Shown: positions 1 to 6,287 of the stretch, one piece after another
How positions within the stretch are numbered: position 1 is the stretch's first letter
How the letters are laid out: the number at the start of each line of letters is the position of its first letter
Assembly (NCBI GenBank): GCA_043813215.1
Contig: JBDRLH010000034.1
Location: 1 to 13,961 of the forward strand
Direction of reading: 5' to 3'
Origin: JBDRLH01 sp043813215
Lineage (GTDB): Bacteria > Patescibacteriota > Minisyncoccia > Minisyncoccales > JAQTPW01
Length of the DNA stretch: 13,961 nucleotides
Position numbers and translations under genes: made by a program
Notes under the pieces: generated by a model
What the model was told of the DNA's origin: nothing
Database searches by the model: none
The model's input: the letters and a program-made list of their open reading frames with translations, nothing else

Positions 1-794
1 TGGACTATTTAAAAAAAAATAAAAAGTGGTGGAATGAAGTTGTCCCCATCCATGCTAAATCAGAATTGTATAATCTCGCGGATTTCAAGAAGGGGAAATC
101 CAGCCTTCAGCAAATAGAAATAAAGGAGTTAGGAAATGTCAAAGGTAAAAGCATTCTTCACTTTCTGTGTCATTTCGGAATGGATAGCCTATCTTTGGCG
201 AGATTGGGCGCAAAAGTGACAGGAATAGATTTATCAAATAAAGCGATCGACTTTGCAAAACAATTAAGCAGTGAAACTAAAATTCCCGCGGAGTTCATTT
301 GTTCGGATGTATATAAATTGCCGAAAATTCTGAATAAAAAATACGATATTATTTTTGCGTCATACGGAACGCTTTGTTGGCTTTCTGATATGAAGAAGTT
401 CGTAAAAACTATCAACAGTTTTTTAAAAAAAGACGGAATATTTTATATTGTTGACCTTCATCCTTTTACTAATATTTTGGACAGCAGTCTTAAATTTTCC
501 TACGATTACTTTGATAAAACAGCATCTGAAGACGATTCTTCCGGCACGTATGCAAATTGGGATGCGGACATTAACGGCTCAACTTACTTATGGGGATATA
601 CTATTGGAGGAATTATAAATAATTTAGTCGCAAAAGGACTGAAAATAGAATATCTGCATGAATTTCCTTTTGCTATGTACAATCAATTTCCCGGATTAAT
701 GAAGAAAAATAAAATAGGACAGTATGTTTTAAAAAACACGCAGATTCAGATACCTCTTTTATTTTCTCTGAAAGCCGTGAAACCGAGAGTTTGA
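1..794 (+). CDS. Class I SAM-dependent methyltransferase, start at window edge
   Basis: Predicted to transfer a methyl group from S-adenosylmethionine to an unidentified small-molecule or macromolecular substrate in the cytoplasm. A Rossmann-type SAM site is visible: the stretch SILHFLCHFGMDSLSLARLG is motif I, and the acidic end of strand 2 follows in VTGIDLS; a strand-4-like segment reads YDIIFASYGTLCW. The frame is open upstream of the TTG at 66. Read from position 3 it gives DYLKKNKKWWNEVVPIHAKS, and a WWNEVxPIHAKS-like opening is familiar from this family. Positions 1-2 are TG, so the codon just before could be ATG, GTG or TTG lacking one base in this window; TTG 66 is therefore probably not the start. 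It ends with TGA. No obvious U-rich terminator follows. The family call is secure; the substrate is not known. Confidence 0.85.
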   Translation, partial: DYLKKNKKWWNEVVPIHAKSELYNLADFKKGKSSLQQIEIKELGNVKGKSILHFLCHFGMDSLSLARLGAKVTGIDLSNKAIDFAKQLSSETKIPAEFICSDVYKLPKILNKKYDIIFASYGTLCWLSDMKKFVKTINSFLKKDGIFYIVDLHPFTNILDSSLKFSYDYFDKTASEDDSSGTYANWDADINGSTYLWGYTIGGIINNLVAKGLKIEYLHEFPFAMYNQFPGLMKKNKIGQYVLKNTQIQIPLLFSLKAVKPRV

Positions 795-994
795 CTTTTG
801 TCGCATCTGCCAATTAATTCTACTTTTTCTTGTCTCTTTTACCTAAAATGACCCTGACCGAGACAGGCCGGTGAGATAGCCAAAAGATTCCGAATTTCCC
901 CTTAAAAGCCCGGTTCCAGACCGGGGCATACAGCTATTGACAATACTACATAAATATGATATTGTTTTATTAAGAAAATTTAGGAGGTGTCGAA
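795..994. other. Intergenic stretch with a GC-rich hairpin
   Basis: No gene is seen. A perfect hairpin with arms CCCGGT and ACCGGG lies near 908-924, with a 5-nt loop. It resembles a tRNA T-arm in size, but no cloverleaf or acceptor partner is present. It has no U-tract, so it is not a convincing terminator. A promoter-like site follows at 937-965. Confidence 0.4.
937..965 (+). promoter_or_regulatory. Candidate promoter for the small gene at 995
   Basis: A consensus -35 TTGACA at 937-942 is followed after 17 bases by TATTGT at 960-965 (four of six consensus bases). An AGGAGGT ribosome binding site follows at 982-988. Confidence 0.5.
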
Positions 995-1303
995 ATAAAA
1001 ATAGAAATTCAGAGAATGCCTGTTGGTTCTGACCGTTGCATTATTGATATAGAGTTTTCTCGTGAACTTGAAAAGCGAGAAGACCAGGCCGAAAATGCGG
1101 CGATTGCGGCCCTGATCAACCTGCAAAGTATTATTGTTGTTGGCGATAAGTTTGAAAACATCACCCCCGACCTTGAGAAGACGGCAAGGCCAGGAGGACC
1201 CTCCTTCGCCAGATTCCGGACCAAAGAGGCCGTCTGCGAGCCAAGCTGGGTTACCGTAGGTCTTACGGGCATATATGAAATGCGACAAGTCCTACATTTA
1301 TAA
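995..1303 (+). CDS. Small hypothetical protein, probable ATA start
   Basis: I do not recognise the family. From the ATG at 1016 the protein is 95 residues, but that ATG lies 27 bases past the strong AGGAGGT at 982-988. The in-frame ATA at 995 lies six bases past that site and gives a natural opening, (M)KIEIQRMPVGSDRC, for 102 residues. There is no in-frame ATG, GTG or TTG between the SD and 1016. The product looks soluble and globular: an acidic N-terminal strand (CIIDIEFS), a helical segment (ELEKREDQAENAAIAALINL), a strand (SIIVVGDKF) and a basic middle with PGGPSFARFR. It has its own promoter and a strong terminator at 1322-1370, so it is probably monocistronic. Either ATA is used for initiation or the start codon has mutated. 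Function unknown. Confidence 0.6.
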   Translation: MKIEIQRMPVGSDRCIIDIEFSRELEKREDQAENAAIAALINLQSIIVVGDKFENITPDLEKTARPGGPSFARFRTKEAVCEPSWVTVGLTGIYEMRQVLHL

Positions 1304-1321
1304 AAGTAATCTGCGATAAAA

Positions 1322-1370
1322 GCCCCCTTGAAGAAACTCAACAGAGTTAAATCTAGGGGGCAATTTTTTT
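1322..1370 (+). terminator. Rho-independent terminator after the small gene
   Basis: Arms GCCCCCT (1322-1328) and AGGGGGC (1355-1361) pair fully, an inner AACTC/GAGTT hairpin extends the stem, and seven T follow at 1364-1370. Confidence 0.85.
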
Positions 1371-1394
1371 ATCTAAAAAGGTTTCAACATCGTT

Positions 1395-1407
1395 CCATAG
1401 CCCCAGC
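1395..1407 (+). repeat. 13-bp direct repeat, copy 1 (CCATAGCCCCAGC)
   Basis: Identical to 1733-1745. The two copies bracket the small membrane protein gene at 1475-1669 and its promoter. Thirteen identical GC-rich bases 338 apart in an AT-rich region is notable, but no mobile-element gene is present. Confidence 0.6.
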
Positions 1408-1441
1408 TAATTTCCGTCGCCTCGTACAATGGGCGTTTTTT

Positions 1442-1450
1442 TGGTAGAAT
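1442..1450 (+). promoter_or_regulatory. Extended -10 promoter element TGGTAGAAT
   Basis: TGG precedes the -10 hexamer TAGAAT at 1445-1450. The same nine bases occur at 2751-2759 before another gene. A start about seven bases downstream would leave a leader of roughly 18 nt before the ATA at 1475. A weak CGCC/GGCG hairpin with a T7 run lies directly upstream, near 1420-1442. Confidence 0.55.
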
Positions 1451-1474
1451 AATTTAAAGGTCTTAAAATAACTC

Positions 1475-1669
1475 ATAATTAAAAATATAGAAGAACAAGA
1501 AATTAAAGAACAAAAGGATAAAAAGGGGATAAGCGGTCTTTTTATTCCCGCTGGTTTGTTTGTTGGTATGGGAATCGGTTTTCTAACAGACGAACTCGTT
1601 TCTGGTATGTTTATTGGCCTGGGAGTCGGTTTTGCATTGTTTGTCATCACCTATTTAATCAAAAAATAG
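1475..1669 (+). CDS. Small glycine-rich two-helix membrane protein, non-canonical start
   Basis: A 64-codon reading frame ends at TAG 1667. After a charged, Lys/Glu-rich N-terminus (NIEEQEIKEQKDKKG) come two hydrophobic segments rich in regularly spaced Gly: LFIPAGLFVGMGIGFL and SGMFIGLGVGFALFVITYLI. This is a glycine-zipper-like hairpin expected to sit in the cytoplasmic membrane. The frame upstream is closed by TAA at 1469, and the first usual start codon is TTG 1556, which would remove the whole N-terminus and start inside helix 1. Initiation must therefore be at ATA 1475 (giving (M)IKNIEEQ...), ATT 1478 or another non-standard codon, or the gene has lost its ATG. A promoter lies at 1442-1450. 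Function unknown. Confidence 0.55.
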   Translation: MIKNIEEQEIKEQKDKKGISGLFIPAGLFVGMGIGFLTDELVSGMFIGLGVGFALFVITYLIKK

Positions 1670-1689
1670 AAAACTACTTTCCAATCAGG

Positions 1690-1811
1690 TTCTAACGTCC
1701 CTTCTTGCAAAAGCTATGGACGGGCAAGCAGCCCATAGCCCCAGCACGAGTCAGCGCATATCGAGGCAGCCCGCGGAGAATGGTCTTGGCTTGAGTTTCT
1801 CCGACCCGCCA
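1690..1811. other. GC-rich hairpin-forming island
   Basis: Clearly more GC-rich than its surroundings. Hairpin 1 pairs GCTATGG (1713-1719) with CCATAGC (1733-1739). Hairpin 2 pairs CGGAGAA (1774-1780) with TTCTCCG (1797-1803). The reading frame across it shows no protein-like features. It may be a structured RNA, the leader of the MscS gene, or the remnant of an inserted element. Confidence 0.4.
1733..1745 (+). repeat. 13-bp direct repeat, copy 2 (CCATAGCCCCAGC)
   Basis: Second copy of the repeat at 1395-1407. Its first seven bases also form the right arm of the hairpin that starts at 1713. Confidence 0.6.
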
Positions 1812-1854
1812 ATTGAAAATTTATTAATTAAACTAATAATTTTATTTATTATTT

Positions 1855-2715
1855 ATGGATTATCTTCAAACAATTGTTCAAAAAATAACTCCCTGGTTGC
1901 TTAATCACGGCGTTAAAATTGTAATTATTATTTTTGCCACCTATCTTCTCCGTCGTTTTGCAGGAATTTTCATCGAAAAAATTATAAGAAAAATTATCAT
2001 TTCAGATCACTTTTTAACAAAAGAGGCGGAGAAAAAAAGAGAAGATACTTTAATCAGGATTATTGGCGGTTTCATCAATATAATTGTTTTATTGACATCC
2101 GGCTTAATGGTTCTGGGAGAGGTTGGCGTTGATATAGGCCCCCTTTTAGCTGCCGTTGGGATCGTTGGCTTGGCATTCGGTTTCGGTGGGCAATATTTAA
2201 TTCGCGATATTATTTCAGGCCTCTTTATTATTTTAGAAAATCAGTATCGGGTTGGAGATGTGGTTTGTTTCGACAATACCTGCGGTTTGGTCGAGGATAT
2301 TAGTTTACGCATGACTTCTTTAAGGGATTTAGATGGTACCGTGCACCATGTTCCACACGGCGAGGTTAAAAAAGTTTCCAATCTTTCAAAGTATTATTCC
2401 AGAGTCAATCTTAATATTGGAATTGCTTATAGCTCGAATTTAGAAAAAGTAATCGGAGTGGTAAATCGGGTCGGCAAAGAGCTTGCAGAAGATCCGCAAT
2501 GGAGAGAACTTATTATTAAGCCGCCACAATTTCTGCGAGTCGATGATTTTGCGGAATCGGCAATTATTATTAAAATCCTCGGCGAAACTAAACCCATCAA
2601 ACAGTGGGATGTTACCGGAGAGCTTCGAAAACGGCTTAAGATTGCCTTTGATAAAGAAAATATAGAGATTCCGTTTCCGCAAATGGTTGTGCATTCATCG
2701 GGCAGATCCCAATAG
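1855..2715 (+). CDS. MscS-family mechanosensitive ion channel
   Basis: A channel of the cytoplasmic membrane that would open under membrane tension to release solutes on hypo-osmotic shock. The 286 residues match a minimal MscS. Helices lie at about 18-40 (KIVIIIFATYLLRRFAGIF) and 67-88. The pore-lining third helix is at about 95-125 and reads LLAAVGIVGLAFGFGGQYLI, with the Gly/Ala packing pattern expected there. The beta domain follows (GLFIILENQYRVGDVV, then GLVEDISLRMTSLRDLDGTVHHVPHG), and an alpha/beta C-terminal domain ends in IPFPQMVVH, a typical MscS ending. ATG 1855 is the natural start. No SD is visible in the AT-rich leader, only a weak TTGAAA at 1813. It appears to be transcribed separately from its neighbours. 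Confidence 0.93.
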   Translation: MDYLQTIVQKITPWLLNHGVKIVIIIFATYLLRRFAGIFIEKIIRKIIISDHFLTKEAEKKREDTLIRIIGGFINIIVLLTSGLMVLGEVGVDIGPLLAAVGIVGLAFGFGGQYLIRDIISGLFIILENQYRVGDVVCFDNTCGLVEDISLRMTSLRDLDGTVHHVPHGEVKKVSNLSKYYSRVNLNIGIAYSSNLEKVIGVVNRVGKELAEDPQWRELIIKPPQFLRVDDFAESAIIIKILGETKPIKQWDVTGELRKRLKIAFDKENIEIPFPQMVVHSSGRSQ

Positions 2716-2750
2716 GCATGCCGCGAATGTGAATTATTAAAGCGGTTTTG

Positions 2751-2759
2751 TGGTAGAAT
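2751..2759 (+). promoter_or_regulatory. Extended -10 promoter element TGGTAGAAT
   Basis: Identical to the element at 1442-1450, with hexamer TAGAAT at 2754-2759. No good -35 is present, as is usual for extended -10 promoters. It probably drives the genes from 2792 to 5675. Confidence 0.55.
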
Positions 2760-2791
2760 TGAAATATAACATAACTTATAAATAAAATTAT

Positions 2792-3772
2792 ATGGAAAAC
2801 ACTTATCTTGAGCAAAATAAGGAACAGGGTGCTGTCCAGGAGACAGGTTCTTATAGCGCGCCGAAAAATGTTTTTTTGCACCTTTTGAATATCGTTACTT
2901 TTTATCTGAGCGTAATCAATTTCATCACCCTTTATCTCCAATACATAGATTTCATTTTCCCTGACCCGCTTAATTTTTTCTATACAGGCATAACGGGCGC
3001 CGTCAGAATGTCCACCTCAATACTGGTGGTGGCCGTTCCTGTGTATATTCTGACTTCCTGGCTTTTAGGAAGAGATCTCAAGAAAAATCCCGAAAGGCGG
3101 GAATCAAAGTTGCGGAAATGGCTGCTTTATTTCACTCTTTTCGTATCGGCAATCACCATCATCATAGACCTCATTATGCTGGTTAACAGTTTTTTATCCG
3201 GAGAATTGACCGTAAGGTTTCTTTTGAAAGTTCTGGTGGTGCTACTGGTTGCGACTGCCGTTTTTGGATATTATGTCTGGGATTTGAGAAGAAAAGACCA
3301 GGAAACTTCCAAGAAGCCGAAAAAACTTGCTTTTGCCATGTCGTTTACCGTCCTGGCGAGTGTGATATTGGGTTTTTTCATCATTGGTACGCCGGCAACC
3401 CAAAGAGACCGGCGCTTTGACGACCAGAGAGCGAGCGATCTTTCGATCCTGCAAGACCAGATTGTTAATTTTTGGATGCAAAAACAAGTATTGCCGCAAG
3501 ACCTTAGCGCGCTGGAAGACAGTATTTCGGGATTTATCGTTCCAAAAGATCCGGAAACGAAGTTGCCTTATGAATATGACGTCATAAGCTCATTATCCTT
3601 TGAATTGTGCGCCACTTTCAAAACTGCAAGCTCTGCCCAAAACTCCGCAAAAGAACGGTTTTTGCCCTATGGAGATCCTTATTCGCAAAATTGGAGCCAT
3701 GAAAAAGGCAGGATTTGTTTTACCAGGACTATTGACCCTGAGCTATACAAAAACCCGTCAAAAATACAATAA
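2792..3772 (+). CDS. DUF5671-like membrane protein with pilin-like C-terminal domain
   Basis: A 326-residue membrane protein. Residues 1-25 are polar. Four hydrophobic segments follow: about 27-52 (LHLLNIVTFYLSVINFITLYLQY), 72-90 (MSTSILVVAVPVYILTSWLL), 108-133 and 143-163. The loop RDLKKNPERRESKLRKWLLY after helix 2 is the hallmark I associate with DUF5671, common in Parcubacteria. A fifth helix (about 180-198, AFAMSFTVLASVILGFFIIG) leads into a roughly 125-residue soluble domain with DLSILQDQIVNFWMQKQVLP and later VPKDPETKLPYEY. That pattern recalls the type II secretion pseudopilin/GspG fold (LP..L...PKDP...PYEY). It is the first gene of a probable operon; the next gene starts nine bases after its stop. 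Role unknown; sensing or assembly at the membrane is a guess. Confidence 0.75.
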   Translation: MENTYLEQNKEQGAVQETGSYSAPKNVFLHLLNIVTFYLSVINFITLYLQYIDFIFPDPLNFFYTGITGAVRMSTSILVVAVPVYILTSWLLGRDLKKNPERRESKLRKWLLYFTLFVSAITIIIDLIMLVNSFLSGELTVRFLLKVLVVLLVATAVFGYYVWDLRRKDQETSKKPKKLAFAMSFTVLASVILGFFIIGTPATQRDRRFDDQRASDLSILQDQIVNFWMQKQVLPQDLSALEDSISGFIVPKDPETKLPYEYDVISSLSFELCATFKTASSAQNSAKERFLPYGDPYSQNWSHEKGRICFTRTIDPELYKNPSKIQ

Positions 3773-3781
3773 GTTTTATAT

Positions 3782-4489
3782 ATGATTCCTCTTGTTTCGA
3801 TTTCTCATCTGGTTGCTTTGATTTTTTTCGCCCTAATCACTTTCCGATTGTATTTTTCTTTTCAAAAAACGAAAGAAAAAAATATAAAATACTTTTTTAT
3901 TTTTTTCCTGATATTTACAATTATGGAGGGTTTACTGGCGAGTCCCGGCCTGGTTTTTAAAGACCTGATGAAAATTGATGCCGTTTTCGCTCTTTATCCG
4001 ATGTTTATGCTATTGGGCCTTGGTTTTTTGGGTGCCATACCGTTCAGCATCATGAAAATGAAAAAAAGCGAAACTTTTTTTCTACTGTCGATGCTTTTAA
4101 TAAATATTTTTATTACGATGATCAATTTAAGCAATATCCAGCCGGCCATTGTGCGTCCGGATTCGCCCTTTATTTATTGGGAAGACACCCGGGGTGCTCC
4201 GATGAATATTTTCCTTGGAATTGTCCCGGGAATTATTTTATGCTTTGCCGTCTTGTTTTTCTTTATTAACGGGCTCAAGTCTTCTGAAAAATATGTTAAA
4301 ACCCGTTCTTTTCTTATCGCCGGAGGACTTGCCGCCACTTTTTCGGCGGCTATCATAAATTTCGTCCTCGGAGCCGTTTTGCGGCAGCATATAACAAGCT
4401 TGATTTCCACATTCTTACTTATTGCAAGCGGTATTTTCATTTTCATCGGTGTTCTTTATAAAAAAGAAGGGCAGCAGAATAAAATATAA
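3782..4489 (+). CDS. Seven-helix integral membrane protein, unknown function
   Basis: The 235 residues are almost entirely membrane-spanning. Hydrophobic segments lie at about 7-28, 37-57, 69-92, 98-118, 140-162, 173-195 and 203-223, with short charged loops (KTKEKN, KMKKSE, KSSEKYVKTR) and a Lys-rich tail. The longest loop, between helices 4 and 5 (QPAIVRPDSPFIYWEDTRGAP), would face outside if the N-terminus is outside. Seven compact helices with no soluble domain resemble the sensor half of some histidine kinases, but no kinase or other output domain is present. It starts nine bases after the DUF5671-like gene, with no SD, so translational coupling or leader-independent initiation is likely. 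I do not recognise a named family. Confidence 0.7.
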   Translation: MIPLVSISHLVALIFFALITFRLYFSFQKTKEKNIKYFFIFFLIFTIMEGLLASPGLVFKDLMKIDAVFALYPMFMLLGLGFLGAIPFSIMKMKKSETFFLLSMLLINIFITMINLSNIQPAIVRPDSPFIYWEDTRGAPMNIFLGIVPGIILCFAVLFFFINGLKSSEKYVKTRSFLIAGGLAATFSAAIINFVLGAVLRQHITSLISTFLLIASGIFIFIGVLYKKEGQQNKI

Positions 4490-4509
4490 AAATTAATTTA
4501 TAAAAAGCT

Positions 4510-5004
4510 ATGATTATAAAAGAAATATTAAATCGCCGGTCGGTCAGAGAATATAAAGAGGATACGGTGCCTGAGAAATTCATTATTGAAATTATAAAAG
4601 CCGGGCAATTTGCCCCCACGGCCCGCAATAACAGGGCGATTAATTTTTTAGTTGTTAGAGAGCAAAAAACGAAAGAAGGCATTTTCGACATTATCGGCCA
4701 GGAGTTTTTAAAAAAGGCGTCGGCCCTGATAATTCCGGCTATTGATAAGAATAAATCAGTAGCTCCCGTCCAGGATTTGTCGATTGCTTCCGAAAACATG
4801 CTTTTGCAAGCTACGGCTTTGGGAATCGGCGGCGTCTGGCGGAATATCAGGCCGGAATTTGAAGAGCAGATAAAAAGATTTTTAAGCATACCCCAGGAAT
4901 GCCAGGTAATAAACGCCATCTCTCTCGGCTATCCGGCGAACAAAACAGAACCTCATACTGACGCCGATTTTGATGCCGCAAAAATTCATAAGGAACGCTG
5001 GTAA
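4510..5004 (+). CDS. Nitroreductase-family FMN oxidoreductase
   Basis: A flavin-dependent NAD(P)H oxidoreductase of the nitroreductase fold, acting in the cytoplasm on an unknown substrate. The FMN-phosphate signature is at residues 9-15 (RRSVREY), followed by AGQFAPTARNNRAINFLVV, a typical second FMN-contact region. GIGGVWRNIRPEFEEQIKRFLSIP near residues 106-129 and the LGYPAN segment complete the pattern. At 164 residues it is at the short end of the family, which usually works as a homodimer. It lies 20 bases after the membrane protein gene and five bases before the pseudouridine synthase gene, so it belongs to the same transcription unit. No SD is visible. Confidence 0.9.
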   Translation: MIIKEILNRRSVREYKEDTVPEKFIIEIIKAGQFAPTARNNRAINFLVVREQKTKEGIFDIIGQEFLKKASALIIPAIDKNKSVAPVQDLSIASENMLLQATALGIGGVWRNIRPEFEEQIKRFLSIPQECQVINAISLGYPANKTEPHTDADFDAAKIHKERW

Positions 5005-5009
5005 ATTTA

Positions 5010-5675
5010 ATGGAAATCGATGTTTTATATGAAGATAATCATCTTATCGCGGTTTTTAAGCCGGCGGGCGTTTTGACGCAGGGAGACAAATCCGGAGACG
5101 AGAATTTGATGGATGGAGTCAAAAAGCATCTCAAAGAAAAATATAAAAAACCGGGCAACGTATTTCTCGGTTTGTTGCACCGCTTGGATCGGCCGGTTTC
5201 GGGTATTATTCTCTTTGCCAAAACCAGCAAAGGAGCTTCACGGTTGTCGGAACAATTTAGAAATCATTCTATTGTCAAAATATACCATGCGATAGTTTTA
5301 GGAAGGCCCAGTCAGAATAGGGGAACACTGATAAATTATCTTAAAAAAGATGAAAAAAACAAAAAAGCGACGCTTTCTGACGATGGCGGCGGGCAGACGG
5401 CGGAGTTAAGTTATGAAATGGTCACGTCAAATGACAAATATTCTCTTTTGAAAATTCAATTAAAAACCGGCAAGTTCCATCAAATCAGGGCACAATTGGC
5501 CAATGCCGGTTTTCCCATACTGGGCGATTTAAAATACGGCGCGCCCTTTGCCTTACCCGATAAAAGCGTCGCTCTTTGTGCAAATTATCTTTCTTTTGAA
5601 ACCGCTACAACAGACGAGGAAAAAGAAATTACCATATCTTTTCCCAAAGAATGGCAAGAGCATATCAAGGGATAA
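5010..5675 (+). CDS. RluA-family RNA pseudouridine synthase
   Basis: Converts specific uridines of rRNA or tRNA to pseudouridine. The catalytic motif is plain at residues 57-64, HRLDRPVSG, with Asp60 the expected nucleophile. LLKIQLKTGKFHQIRAQLANAGFPILGDLKYGA matches the conserved C-terminal RluA motif (TGRxHQIRxHL...GHPIxGDxxYG). The opening DVLYEDNHLIAVFKPAGVLTQ is also typical. At 221 residues it lacks the N-terminal S4 domain of RluC/RluD, so it is closer to the short RluA/TruC-like group; the target site cannot be read from the sequence. Last gene of the run that starts at 2792, it ends just before a shared terminator. Confidence 0.92.
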   Translation: MEIDVLYEDNHLIAVFKPAGVLTQGDKSGDENLMDGVKKHLKEKYKKPGNVFLGLLHRLDRPVSGIILFAKTSKGASRLSEQFRNHSIVKIYHAIVLGRPSQNRGTLINYLKKDEKNKKATLSDDGGGQTAELSYEMVTSNDKYSLLKIQLKTGKFHQIRAQLANAGFPILGDLKYGAPFALPDKSVALCANYLSFETATTDEEKEITISFPKEWQEHIKG

Positions 5676-5682
5676 GGAAAAC

Positions 5683-5711
5683 AAAAACAGGGCGAGCGCC
5701 CTGTTTTTGTA
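5683..5711. terminator. Bidirectional hairpin terminator
   Basis: An AAAAACAGGGC arm and its exact complement GCCCTGTTTTT enclose a GAGC loop (about 5685-5710). T-runs occur on both strands, so it can end the + strand pseudouridine synthase unit and the - strand RRM gene. Confidence 0.9.
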
Positions 5712-5723
5712 TATTGGTAAAAA

Positions 5724-6053
5724 TTACCAATTATTGCTTCTGCCGCCTCCATATCCGCCTCTGTCGCCGCCTCTTCTGTCAAAATTTCCTCTGGGTGCTC
5801 GGGGCTCCATGGGCCTGGCTTCCGCAACCGTCAAAGATCTTCCTTCGACATCTTTGCCGTTCATCAACTCAATAGCTTTTGCCGCCTCTTCATCCGTGGA
5901 CATTTCCACAAAACCGAAACCTTTTGATCTACCCGACATCTTATCCATTATGATAATTGCCGAGGAAACCGTTCCGGCTGGCGCAAACATTTCTTTTAGC
6001 TGGTCTTCGGTCGTGCCGTAAGGCAAACCGCCAACATATAATTTTTTAGCCAT
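5724..6053 (-). CDS. Single-RRM RNA-binding protein with Gly/Arg-rich tail
   Basis: A small RNA-binding protein that probably acts as an RNA chaperone. One RRM fills residues about 4-80: RNP2 is LYVGGL (5-10) and RNP1 is KGFGFVEM (44-51), both with the aromatic positions expected to stack on RNA bases. DEEAAKAIELMNGKDVEGRSLTVAEARP matches the second helix and last strand. Residues 81-109 are a flexible tail rich in Gly, Arg and Asn (RGGDRGGYGGGR). Length and layout match the cold-inducible Rbp proteins of cyanobacteria and similar proteins frequent in CPR genomes. It is convergent with the pseudouridine synthase gene. It has a clear promoter and a long leader that can pair over its start codon, which suggests post-transcriptional control. 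No separate SD is visible. Confidence 0.95.
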   Translation of the reverse strand: MAKKLYVGGLPYGTTEDQLKEMFAPAGTVSSAIIIMDKMSGRSKGFGFVEMSTDEEAAKAIELMNGKDVEGRSLTVAEARPMEPRAPRGNFDRRGGDRGGYGGGRSNNW

Positions 6054-6165
6054 TTTCTTACTTATGTGAATTAATAACTTGTAAGTCGACTGACCCTTTC
6101 TCGTTCGCCCCGTTCAGCGGAGCTTCGATTTCTACAACTTACACTAACACGTATAAGTAAGAAAA
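6053..6165 (-). promoter_or_regulatory. Structured 5' leader that can occlude the RRM gene start codon
   Basis: Plus-strand 6053-6065 (TTTTCTTACTTAT) and 6153-6165 (ATAAGTAAGAAAA) are perfect 13-base inverted repeats. In the mRNA the pairing includes the A of the AUG and the whole pre-start region. TGTAAGT/ACTTACA can add seven pairs inside. The loop contains a second hairpin, GCTCCG-CTGAA-CGGGGC in mRNA sense (one G-U pair), framed by TCG/CGA. Predicted from sequence only. Confidence 0.6.
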
Positions 6166-6189
6166 CTCACTGAGAAAGCTTACCTGATA

Positions 6190-6218
6190 AGTTTACATTA
6201 TTATCAGCTTAATGTCAA
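6190..6218 (-). promoter_or_regulatory. Promoter of the RRM protein gene
   Basis: On the minus strand, TTGACA (6218-6213) and TAAACT (6195-6190) are separated by exactly 17 bases. The predicted start near 6183 gives a leader of about 130 nt before the ATG at 6053. Confidence 0.7.
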
Positions 6219-6272
6219 TAGTTGTTGCCAATTTCTTTGAGTCGGCAAAGAATATGATTATTTTGCGTCAAG

Positions 6273-6281
6273 TGGTATAAT
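6273..6281 (+). promoter_or_regulatory. Extended -10 promoter TGGTATAAT, leaderless geometry
   Basis: A perfect TATAAT at 6276-6281 with upstream TGG. The usual start point, about seven bases downstream of the hexamer, is position 6288, the A of the ATG, so the mRNA would have no leader. Confidence 0.7.
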
Positions 6282-6287
6282 TATTCT

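Noticed and set aside
905..930. tRNA T-arm look-alike (5-bp stem with a TTCCAGA loop)
   Set aside because: The loop does not fit the T-loop consensus, and no acceptor, D-arm or anticodon arm of the right spacing is present upstream.
980..1341. Minus-strand open frames opposite the gene at 995
   Set aside because: The plus strand has a promoter, SD and terminator around its frame; the minus-strand frames have none and run through the terminator.
1320..1900. Integron-like attC sites near the small genes
   Set aside because: GTTAAAT and CTAAC-like boxes exist, but they are not paired at attC spacing and no integrase gene is seen.
1716..1904. Open frame of 62 codons overlapping the start of the MscS gene
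   Set aside because: Low-complexity product without SD or domain features, created by the GC-rich island and the out-of-frame MscS start.
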